Assembly: GCF_041381155.1 (NCBI RefSeq)
Contig: NC_091134.1
Span: forward strand, 57,691,467 to 57,755,466
Origin: Argopecten irradians
Taxonomy: Eukaryota > Mollusca > Bivalvia > Pectinida > Pectinidae
Direction: 5' to 3'
Length of the DNA: 64,000 bases
Shown: positions 50,001 to 55,888 of the stretch, piece by piece
Numbering within the stretch: the first letter of the stretch is position 1
How the letters are laid out: every line of letters starts with the position of its first letter
Made by a program: the position numbers and the translations under genes
The notes under the pieces: model-generated
Database searches by the model: none
Seen by the model: only the letters and a program-made list of their open reading frames with translations
What the model was told of the DNA's origin: nothing

Positions 50001-50238
50001 AGTTACTTGATTAAATGCATGTGATGCAGTTCAAGGTTAACATGCTACTTGCTCCGTTCATAAGTGTAAAAGTTCGATGATCAGATATACATATGATTTT
50101 AAAATATATTGTTGTGTGTTGAAAATACACTCGTTGATTTGATATACTAACTCTTGAGCTGATATTCGGCGTCGTTCCTTGCACACTTGTTAATAATTTG
50201 AAGAGCTGCCTCCATGCCAAAACCCTGGAGGCAGCCAT
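32021..50238 (-). CDS. MRPS9: Mitochondrial ribosomal protein uS9m, 13 exons, 393 aa
   Basis: A component of the mitochondrial small ribosomal subunit; the C-terminal tail of S9 proteins reaches the P-site tRNA. Joining 13 exons gives 1182 coding bases, 393 residues (human protein about 396). Exons: 50152-50238, 49203-49329, 48731-48897, 47270-47300, 46772-46851, 45697-45776, 41129-41204, 39400-39522, 38783-38825, 38215-38320, 34439-34608, 32830-32908, 32021-32033. All introns are GT-AG and all phases agree. The N-terminus ([16 protein letters not shown]) is a mitochondrial presequence. The vertebrate-like signature RRHLANMMG and the PSGLF block follow, then the S9 fold ([50 protein letters not shown]). 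The match to animal MRPS9 is clear along the whole length. Introns are packed with repeats, listed separately. An intact gene is expected. Confidence 0.96.
32448..32812 (+). repeat. Foldback repeat, copy 1 (MRPS9 intron 12)
   Basis: About 365 bases shared with copy 2 at 46.0 kb. It begins with CTGGCTTTCTGATTGGCC, continues through AATGGCGCG and a GATGTCACAATAG segment, and ends in a large hairpin whose arms contain CACTATTTTCTAATCTCATC and ATACCACGATGAAATTAAAA around a GTGAGAATCC loop. No protein is encoded. Confidence 0.75.
32830..32908 (-). CDS. MRPS9: MRPS9 exon 12
   Basis: The acceptor is TTCTGTTACACAG|CTGG and the donor ACCTG|GTATGT. It encodes [20 protein letters not shown] and RRKYT, the conserved S9 tail. 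It sits between a minisatellite about 15 bases upstream and a foldback repeat about 20 bases downstream. Confidence 0.95.
32924..33846. repeat. 30-bp minisatellite, about 30 units (MRPS9 intron 11)
   Basis: The unit ACACAAACTCTGTAGCAAAA plus TGTAAAGTGT is repeated with few substitutions (GTAGC/GCAGC/GAAGC, GTAC/GGAC) and two shortened units at about 33571 and 33748. Because 30 is a multiple of three and most frames lack stops, long apparent proteins exist on both strands; these are artefacts. The array ends about 15 bases from the acceptor of MRPS9 exon 12. Confidence 0.98.
34439..34608 (-). CDS. MRPS9: MRPS9 exon 11 (core of S9 domain)
   Basis: The acceptor is CCTTGCCACAG|GGAG and the donor CAATTG|GTAGGT, 170 bases. 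It encodes the [17 protein letters not shown] helix and AYVSEDIKT, matching the S9 GGxxxQAGAIRLAxAKAL motif. Confidence 0.96.
35274..37979. mobile_element. Pearl/Helentron-like non-autonomous element A (MRPS9 intron 10)
   Basis: A core of about 17-18 tandem units of about 145 bp (key words TTTTAGCCTATTTGACCCCT, CCTTGAATGAAGGTCAAGGT, CTTGGTAGCCCTTCATCCCA) lies between short ends. The left end reads GGCCCATGGGCCTTAACGGT then CATCTGAC, and the right end GGGTCAGATGACCTAAAAAG, so the termini are inverted (GGTCATCTGAC/GTCAGATGACC). An ACGG/ACGACGG-rich segment precedes the right end. This is the architecture of molluscan pearl and Helentron-associated elements. The class is inferred. Confidence 0.8.
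38215..38320 (-). CDS. MRPS9: MRPS9 exon 10 (start of S9 domain)
   Basis: The acceptor is TTTTATTTTTAG|GTAG and the donor CACACAG|GTTAGT. It encodes [20 protein letters not shown] and VNGKDILYF, the S9 strand pair with the G-x-R-K-x-x-x-A signature. Confidence 0.95.
38783..38825 (-). CDS. MRPS9: MRPS9 exon 9 (43 bases)
   Basis: The acceptor is ATTATTTCAG|CCTG and the donor GCCGAAG|GTATTG. It encodes [14 protein letters not shown], the linker just before the S9 fold. Confidence 0.92.
39400..39522 (-). CDS. MRPS9: MRPS9 exon 8
   Basis: The acceptor is TTTTATTTTGCAG|TATG and the donor AAATCA|GTAAGT, 41 codons. It encodes [14 protein letters not shown] and [10 protein letters not shown], close to the human YMQFIRLLEKLL...EEEFVQRFR block. 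Confidence 0.95.
39596..40677. mobile_element. Pearl/Helentron-like non-autonomous element B (MRPS9 intron 7)
   Basis: It shares both ends with element A (AGGCCCATGGGCCTTAGCGG left, CTCAGGTGACCTAAAAAC right) but carries a different tandem core: about 2.5 units of about 300 bp rich in GGCCCC, with TCGGCCAGGACCAATA and TATGAAAATTAAGCA. A GCACGACGACGGAC segment lies near the right end. Confidence 0.75.
41129..41204 (-). CDS. MRPS9: MRPS9 exon 7
   Basis: The acceptor is TCTGTTGCAG|AAG and the donor ACTGAT|GTAAGT. It encodes [20 protein letters not shown], matching the central helical region of the family. A minisatellite begins about 18 bases upstream of its acceptor. Confidence 0.9.
41222..41748. 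repeat. Minisatellite of about 38-40 bp units (MRPS9 intron 6)
   Basis: About 13 units built from AGGTGAAGGTCAAATAATAA and GGAGCATACAATATAG with indels. The array directly abuts the acceptor side of exon 7. Open frames across it are artefacts of the repeat. Confidence 0.9.
42062..43373. mobile_element. Helentron/pearl-like element C with about 175-bp tandem core
   Basis: The ends are ATCCCCCGCC on the left and a terminal hairpin CCCCCGCC...GGCGGGGGAT on the right. About six to seven tandem units contain TTTTCAGCAATGTTTCCATG, CAAAAGGCACTACTAGACCA and GTGTCTATGAAGTTTC. A GGACGGACAGACAGACGGAC run precedes the right end. Confidence 0.75.
43519..44896. mobile_element. Helentron/pearl-like element D with about 176-bp tandem core
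   Basis: The ends are TATCCCCCGCG and a hairpin CCCCCGC...GCGGGGGATA. About six units contain AAGTTTCGTGTAGCCAAGTT, GTTTCCATGGTAACAGAAAA and AAAAGGCACAACTAGAGCAC. An (ACGG)n run lies at about 44815-44851. The core shares words with element C (TTTCCATGGT, AAAAGGCAC), so the two are related subfamilies. Confidence 0.78.
45697..45776 (-). CDS. MRPS9: MRPS9 exon 6
   Basis: The acceptor is TCTGTCGACAG|GATATT and the donor CTCA|GTAAGT. It encodes [15 protein letters not shown] and the residues after it. The acceptor region is duplicated 74 bases upstream at 45850 (see findings). Confidence 0.9.
45998..46344 (+). repeat. Foldback repeat, copy 2 (MRPS9 intron 5)
   Basis: Same family and orientation as 32448-32812. 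It starts CTGGCTTTCTGATTGGCC, contains TTGTGACGTCGCAATAGAGA, and ends in a nearly perfect hairpin (arms about 46204-46262 and 46278-46343, with CGGGGTATG and CATACCCCG). Confidence 0.8.
46772..46851 (-). CDS. MRPS9: MRPS9 exon 5
   Basis: The acceptor is GATTTTTTTCAG and the donor ATGCAT|GTAAGT. The encoded [14 protein letters not shown] aligns with the conserved DGRPFHYLFYT block of animal MRPS9. Confidence 0.93.
47270..47300 (-). CDS. MRPS9: MRPS9 exon 4 (31-base micro-exon)
   Basis: The acceptor is TTGTTGACAG|GAAG and the donor AAAAGA|GTAGGT. It encodes [10 protein letters not shown] plus one base. It is needed to keep frame between exons 3 and 5. Confidence 0.85.
47366..48302. mobile_element. 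Pogo/Tigger-type MITE (MRPS9 intron 3)
   Basis: The left end, after TA, reads CAGTCGAAACTCGTTATCTC. The right end is an inverted, partly eroded match (GAGATAACGAGTTTTATA). Sub-terminal motifs (TTTCGAGTCATCGAAATTCG, GACTCAAGCG) repeat near the right end. No transposase frame is present. Confidence 0.6.
48731..48897 (-). CDS. MRPS9: MRPS9 exon 3
   Basis: The acceptor is GTATTCTTTCAG and the donor TTGTTG|GTAAGA. It carries the family signature [10 protein letters not shown] and the [11 protein letters not shown] block found at the same place in vertebrate MRPS9. It exits in phase 0. Confidence 0.95.
49203..49329 (-). CDS. MRPS9: MRPS9 exon 2
   Basis: The acceptor is CTATTATAG|TGTGG and the donor TACG|GTATGT. 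It opens with CGLHFSL, typical of the end of a mitochondrial presequence, and continues to AYLETAVKY. It exits in phase 1. Confidence 0.88.
49430..49680. repeat. C/G-run minisatellite (MRPS9 intron 1)
   Basis: Three to four loose units combine GCTGATTCTT or GCTGACTTTT, a C-rich or G-rich run of 8-13 bases, and AAATTATTTTCAGAG or GGGAAAGAAT. Opposed C and G runs could fold on each other. The block lies just upstream of exon 2. Confidence 0.55.
49701..49899. mobile_element. MITE with internal direct duplication (MRPS9 intron 1)
   Basis: Inverted ends of 22 bases (GTGCTTGAAGTTCTGACTAT at 49702, inverted match ending 49898) enclose an AT-rich body. The left half (about 90 bases from the left end) occurs twice in tandem, from about 49701 and 49791, almost without change. 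Confidence 0.7.
50152..50238 (-). CDS. MRPS9: MRPS9 exon 1 (start codon, targeting peptide)
   Basis: Starts at ATG 50238 and encodes 29 residues of a basic, amphipathic mitochondrial presequence. The donor is TCAAGA|GTTAGT, phase 0. The first 60 bases upstream (to about 50300) are the presumed promoter/5' UTR, with no TATA box seen, as usual for housekeeping genes. Confidence 0.88.
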
Positions 50239-51734
50239 TTTGTTAGATGGTGTCTTCGTCTCGTAAACGCTTGAAAAAATAACAAATTTTTCGCGGGAAT
50301 TTTAAAATGTATTTTGGGTATTTTTCACTTCATAAAAAGATATAAGAAATATACATAAAAGATCTAAAAGATATACATAAATTGACATAAGATACAATAA
50401 TCTCAAATTCTGTCGAACAAATATTATTGTATTTTGAGTAAAAAATAGCCAATACAGTGGGAATTAACCATCACTATACAAGTTTGGTGTCCGAAATTTG
50501 AACACCCATTACTTATATGAAAATTTCCTTATTTGGAACAATCCAAAATAATCGATAAATACTTAAATCTTGTTCGATTTTCATAACATTTGTAAAGTTC
50601 TGAATGGATTTTAGTAATTCAGAGCTTTCCTTAGTTATAAAATTAATAAAAAAAAGTAGAAGTAGTAACTAGGGTAACCAGTTACATGTATATCCTAGAA
50701 ATAAAAGTGCAAGTAGACAAGGGAACATGTTTATCAGCTAAAGCCTTTAAGGGTACTTACACATTGAGCCCCCAAAATCTGGGTATATATGATGAAAGTT
50801 ACAAAAGATATATATTATATTAACTAAACAAACTCAACAAACTTTTTATTTCAATGCATTTACATTTGCTCACATGAAATTCATGATTATGTAACAATAT
50901 ACATGTTTTTATTATATGAAGATATATATTATATTAACTTCAACAAACTTTTTATTGGTTTTTAATTGCTGTCCGAAATTTGAACACCCTTATATGTCCG
51001 AATTATGAACATCCCTGGCTGTATACATTGCTGATTACTTTGGCCTGGTATAACACAAATTTAGTATCTGTGTCGAGTTTCAAGTGATAAATGCAAGAAA
51101 AGAAAATTCTCTTTCTGCTCATACCTCAGTTATGGGGGGGGGGGGGGGGGGGTAAAATATGTGGATAGGTTTCAAGCATACAAAGGTTTTACTATTAAGG
51201 TGTCCGAAATTTGACTACTTTCCCCTACATGTTTCGAGATTGAAATTGATGTTTCGAGTTTTAAATGTTATATTTAGGCCTAAGTTTCACTTATAGCATT
51301 TTAGATAGGACCTACTGTATAAATAATTTACTTCTAAATACTACTTAATACTCGATGTTTCAGATTTATATTGTGTCTTTGGTATTTCTGTTGAATATTT
51401 TATATTTATTTTGTATAGTTATGCCAGAGATTTGGATAGATTTACCATAATGTAGATAAATCTTTGTTATTCATTATCTTCTCAATTCATATGGTATGGA
51501 CCTCGTCGTTCACATTGTGTCTTTGTCATTATTATTGTATATTTTATAATTATTAGTCATAATCAGGTTTTCTTAATTAAATTGTGAACATTATTAAAAT
51601 GGACAGAGAAACATGTTCATATAATGTAAATAAACTAAAATCAAGTAATCAGCAGTGGCCTGAAGATGGCAGGCCTGAAAACATTAGCGAAAAGAAATGT
51701 CGTGTTGATATTTTTATTTTAGTATACATATTGT
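50239..51734. other. Upstream region of MRPS9, with GTCCGAAA direct repeats
   Basis: No gene is visible. The word GTCCGAAATTTGAACACCC occurs at about 50489 and 50971, a diverged copy at about 50994, and a truncated copy at about 51202, all in the same orientation. A second direct repeat (GATATATATTATATTAACT and AACAAACTTTTTATT) occurs at about 50807 and 50919. A run of about 20 G lies at 51131-51151. This may be a decayed transposon with sub-terminal repeats. Confidence 0.4.
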
Positions 51735-52503
51735 AACGAATGTTCATTTGAGATCAGCTGACTGCCGATCAGCTGTTGTGTGTTTATGCTAGCCCACTGA
51801 ACTGTACCCCTGGTGTGTTTACATGGAATAAACGTGTAATAACGGTTGAATTGTATATTATTAGCAGTACATGGCAAATGGCAATGTCTTTATCTAACTG
51901 ACCATGCTATCAGATGGTAAATGTATGTGATAGGCCTAATAGATTGTATGTGAAATAGTTTGTCGGCGAGTAGTGTCACTGGCTACGATAGCCGCCATAT
52001 TGGATCGTGACTAAGCAGGCGGTCAGAATTTGAATTAGGTATTTTGTCTATGTAAGCTCCATGATCAATCTTATGATTTAATTCAGTGATCTTTAAGACA
52101 ATAACAATACTATTCATCAAAATGTATGTGTTTAATACGTACTTGTGGCGTACAACGGTCGATTTCAAGACATATTGATTATTCGGTCCAAGCAGTTGTA
52201 CTGCTTTCACGGTGAAACTGTTGACGCTGACGTTCCGGCTGGTTTTTGTGTACATTTTTAAATACGGCTCGGAAACGGAATCAGATACTTGTAACTATAT
52301 TTTGTGTATTTACAGAACATTTTACAGTCGATAAACAGTTGGTTTACGCTATGTATAACATTTTCTTTGTGCTTTCATTTTTGGCACTATATTGTGACGT
52401 CGACAATGTACGACTGTTATTGTTGTAAACAGTCTGGAGGGCCTCCACTTTACCTCCACTTTTTCAATATTTAGTCTATAAGGAAATGTGGACACCCGAG
52501 GGG

Positions 52504-52510
52504 TATATAA
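52504..52510 (+). promoter_or_regulatory. TATA box of the LTR
   Basis: TATATAA within GGGTATATAAGGCGG is a strong core-promoter match in the U3-like part of the LTR. Confidence 0.45.
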
Positions 52511-52682
52511 GGCGGAGCGATTACTGTGATTTTTAACGTCTCCTCCCGGCATCGGATACGTATTCTTGCGCCATTTTGGTTCTCATCATGACACATTAGT
52601 AGATAGGCCTACAGGAGTTATCTCCCTTATATAGATTATAGGAAAGTTGGCATAACTTATAATACAAATCGTCTATTGTTCA

Positions 52683-53345
52683 ATATAGGGATTATTACAA
52701 GATATTTAGAAATGAATCTTGTAATAGAGGAATTGATAACTTGATCAATATTTCCATAAATAATTTGTACTGAGGTACAAGAGTCTTGTGTACTCTTGTA
52801 TCTCTATAGTGAAATTAATTATTACTTGATCAATTTCTATAAATTATTCTTAAATTCTATAAATTGTACTTAGGATAATACAAGAGTCTAGTGTACTCTT
52901 GTATTTCTATTAAAGATATAGTTAATCTTGTAATAGTGAAATTGATTATTACTTGATCAATTTCTATAAATTATTCTCAAATTCTATAATTTGTACTTAG
53001 GATAATACAAGAGTCTAGTGTACTCTTGTATTTCTATTACAAAATATAGTTAATCTTGTAATAGTGAAATTGATTACTTGATCAATTTCTATAAATACTT
53101 TTGTTCATTACAAACACAGTGGTTTAAAAGCCTTGAGTATTTCTATTACAAGATATTTGGAATTGTGAATCTTGTAATAGGGAAATTGATGCATTGCTCA
53201 ATTTCCATAAATAATTGTAGATAATTACATGTGTTAATACAAGAGACTAGGGTTCTCTTGTATATCTATTACAAGATATTTGGGTTGAAATCTTGCAATA
53301 GAGAAATTGATGCATATTGATCGATTTCTATAAACTACGAACTAA
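52683..53345 (+). repeat. Imperfect tandem repeats with palindromes in the LTR
   Basis: About four to five units of roughly 95-160 bp share TTACTTGATCAATTTCTATA and a palindrome of the type ACAAGAG-loop-CTCTTGT (seen near 52785, 52879, 53007 and 53240), plus TATTACAAGATATTT. Confidence 0.8.
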
Positions 53346-53741
53346 ATATACAGAGTTACTATTATCTTTATTCTATTGTCGCGATTTTTGCTATTGCATC
53401 TTAGTTATCACTTTGTTGTTTCTTTATAAAAAGACAAGTCATATATCATAACAGGGAGTTTAACTATCAACTTAAATAATTGTACATTTGTACTCGCTAC
53501 CATTTATAACTTCTATATTCTGGCATAATCTCTAATTGTACAGTAATTAGAGTGATAGAGAGTGTGATTACACATTGTGACTCTGTATCTGCAGAACCAG
53601 AATTATATGTATGAACTTGTATTGAGGCGTTGAGTTATTCTTTCCAATAATTGGCTAATCAGATGATCTGTGATCACAACCCAGTATTTTAGACTTGAGT
53701 GAGAAACCCTCAAGTAGAGACGAGGAAGCAGTTCGTTTCAT

Positions 53742-53759
53742 TGGTGGCAGCGGTGGGAT
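53742..53759 (+). promoter_or_regulatory. Primer-binding site, tRNA-Leu type
   Basis: TGGTGGCAGCGGTGGGAT is complementary to the 3' end of eukaryotic tRNA-Leu (ATCCCACCGCTGCCACCA). It starts two bases after the presumed LTR end, the usual position for minus-strand priming. Confidence 0.7.
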
Positions 53760-53802
53760 ACCAAATATTAGCCAGTTAAAGAAGTTTACTTGACCAATCA
53801 CT

Positions 53803-53907
53803 ATGGCCAGTTCTGACATTCATTCGAACGAAGATGAGCTCAGGGGACAAGGCCTTGAGGGAGATGAACTAACGGCCACATCCGATGCCGGGAAGACACA
53901 GTTCCCA
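53803..53907 (+). pseudogene. Start of gag-like ORF, interrupted
   Basis: The ATG at 53803 opens a 35-codon acidic N-terminal segment (MASSDIHSNEDELRGQGLEG). It is cut by the hairpin MITE at 53908, after which a stop follows within 11 codons. It has no recognisable domain. The gag assignment rests on position after the primer-binding site. Confidence 0.45.
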
Positions 53908-54001
53908 CCACAGGGACCTGGCACGACTTTTTTAAACTAACAGTATACATATATATATATGTATACTATTGGTTAAAAATTTTCGTGCCAGGTCCCTGTG
54001 G
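53908..54001. mobile_element. 94-bp palindromic MITE with 6-bp target duplication
   Basis: Inverted ends CCACAGGGACCTGGCACGA and TCGTGCCAGGTCCCTGTGG enclose a second palindrome (AGTATACATATATATATATG TATACT). TTCCCA flanks both sides (53902-53907 and 54002-54007). Almost the whole element folds into one hairpin. Confidence 0.8.
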
Positions 54002-54022
54002 TTCCCACGGACGCAATACTAT

Positions 54023-54403
54023 GGTGGCTGATTACGGCCATCTCGTGTTGTTGTGTTGTCGCCTTGTCGTGTTGTCGCCTTGTCGAGTTGTCGCGGTCTC
54101 AAACTGCGACAACCCGAGATTTACAGTTAAAATGTCGACTTGTCGCGTTTTTGAACCGCGACAAGTGTCGCGTTTTTGAACCGCGACAAGTCGACAACAC
54201 GACAAGACGACAAGTCGACAACACGACAAGTCGACATTTCAAACACGCTAATTAGCGTGTACAGAATCTCGTGTTGTCGCGGTAAAATGTCGACTTGTCG
54301 TGTTGTCGAGTTGTCGACTTGTCGTGTTGTCGCCTTGTCGTGTTGTCGACTTGTCGTATTGTCGAGTTGTCGACTTGTCGCCTTCCTGTTACACATGCGC
54401 AAA
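54023..54403 (+). repeat. Left terminal inverted repeat of the 9.85-kb element
   Basis: Built of GTCGACTTGTCG, GTGTTGTCG and their complements, so that consecutive blocks fold on each other. It contains the palindrome ACACGCTAATTAGCGTGT. It carries a 24-base duplication (TTTTTGAACCGCGACAAG occurs twice, about 54151-54195) absent from the right copy. Confidence 0.9.
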
Positions 54404-54797
54404 TCATATGAAATAGCCACTGTCTTTGAATATAGAAAACTGAAGCCAGTGCTTTGTGAATATTTGGTGTGTTTGTAAGATATTCGATGTACAAAATTGT
54501 TTTAAATGATATTTTTCCCCATTGTTTACTCTTTTGAAATGTATTATACTTAACGGAAATTATAATATTAAATTAATTGAATATTAACAAAACAAAGGAT
54601 ACTGTCAGAACACAGAACAAAAATGTTTGTACAATGAACTGTAACAGAGACGACAAATGTATATCAACTTAATATTGTAAAATCTCCTTTAAAAATATTG
54701 TGTTATTAATCGGTTAAAATTTATTCTACCACAATAGTCAGTGTTATTCAACTCTCAGGGTATCAAATAAACGATGCAGCTGTTGATTAACAATTTG

Positions 54798-55273
54798 TTT
54801 ATACCACACGTGGTATAAACTCTGTACGCATTCTGATTGGCTGACACGGTGAATTTTGACCGAACTACGTCTTTATGAGTGTCGTGTCATCATTTGTCAA
54901 CGTCATCAATAATCGAGTGACGTCATGCTATGCTGTGATCGCCGCTTGACGCCAAAACTGCTGTTTTTTTATCGGCTAAAAGTATACTGGTTCCCGCCTC
55001 CGTTACCTCCCTTGCGTACGCTTCACTGAGACCTAGTGAGCGGAGCGCAGCCTAGCGGAGAGTAGAGAACTAAGGGAAGGGAACCAGTCTAGGCTAAAAG
55101 CGGATATAATTGTGGTAGAAACAGGTCACACGACTCGTGGTTGTTGGATATGGAATTTATTCCACACTCGTAAGTTATTTTTTAAAAGTTATAAAAGACA
55201 CTCGCTTTGTAACTTTTAAAAAATAACTCACTCGTGTGGAATAAATTCCATATCCAACAGCCACTCGTTGTGT
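54798..55273. repeat. Foldback repeat with CCAAT and CRE motifs
   Basis: It opens with the palindrome TTTATACCACACGTGGTATA, carries TTCTGATTGGCTGAC (inverted CCAAT) and GAGTGACGTCATG (CRE), and ends with a long hairpin (arms about 55127-55190 and 55215-55273, with TGGATATGGAATTTATTCCA in the left arm). The layout matches the foldback repeats in the MRPS9 introns although the sequence differs. It is interrupted by the MITE at 54983-55091. Confidence 0.6.
54983..55091. mobile_element. 109-bp MITE with 9-bp target duplication
   Basis: Ends TATACTGGTTCCC and GGGAACCAGTCTA are 13-bp inverted repeats with one mismatch. GGCTAAAAG occurs on both flanks (54974-54982 and 55092-55100). A 9-bp duplication is typical of Mutator-like elements. 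The interior is GC-rich and codes for nothing. Confidence 0.8.
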
Positions 55274-55888
55274 AACCTCTATTTACTCAATTTGAAGAAT
55301 TGAAGCACGGATGATAAGATGAAATATTATCTATTATTACTAATTACTGTAATAGATTATGTGTGTAGTACATCGAACCATAACCTTAATTTAAGATCTA
55401 ATGAAGAATTTGATGCAAAGCGATTATAAAAAATATCATTAAAACTTTCATTTAGAGCATACTGGGGTATTATCGACCATTTAAGTATGAATTCACAATA
55501 ATGAAACGATGTATTTCAGCACCACAAACAAACATTGCTGATCCGATAAATTCATTTAAGATGCATCGTTTTACATCAGTTCCATGCATACAAATGTTAT
55601 GACTTTGAGAAAATCTTCAAGGTCACACAGATTTATCAACTGTATATTATCGACCACATCCGGGTATTATCGACCAACTATAAAGATGCTCCAATAACCT
55701 TTATTATTTTTGAAAATATCTATTTTACAAAACAACTCAATTCAAAAATAATAAATTTATTTAGATCTTCTGTTCATAAAATAAATTCTTGAATAATCAA
55801 CACAAACTGAGGAGCGAAAGAACTGATATTTTCGGCATTTCAAGTAGGCCTAGTAAAGAACCTGTCGCATTTGTCTGACCTTAAGGTC

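Larger units (their letters stand above)
51735..53740 (+). repeat. Presumed 5' LTR (about 2.0 kb)
   Basis: The boundary is set by TGTAACGAATG on the left and TTTCA just before the primer-binding site. A TATATAA box (52504-52510) lies 0.77 kb in and is followed by a probable transcription start. An alternative AATAAA lies near 51826. The downstream half (52.68-53.35 kb) consists of imperfect tandem repeats. The left edge is uncertain because the partner LTR is outside the window. Confidence 0.4.

Noticed and set aside
51640..51715. Hammerhead-ribozyme-like pattern (CTGAAGA ... GCGAAAAG)
   Set aside because: The core words are present but stem II does not close and the first pair next to the core mismatches; a Penelope-type end motif is as likely, but nothing supports it.
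54000..54500. Arginine/threonine/aspartate-repeat proteins read from the GTCGAC-rich TIRs
   Set aside because: Simple-sequence artefacts inside a terminal inverted repeat; both TIRs give the same frames in mirror orientation.
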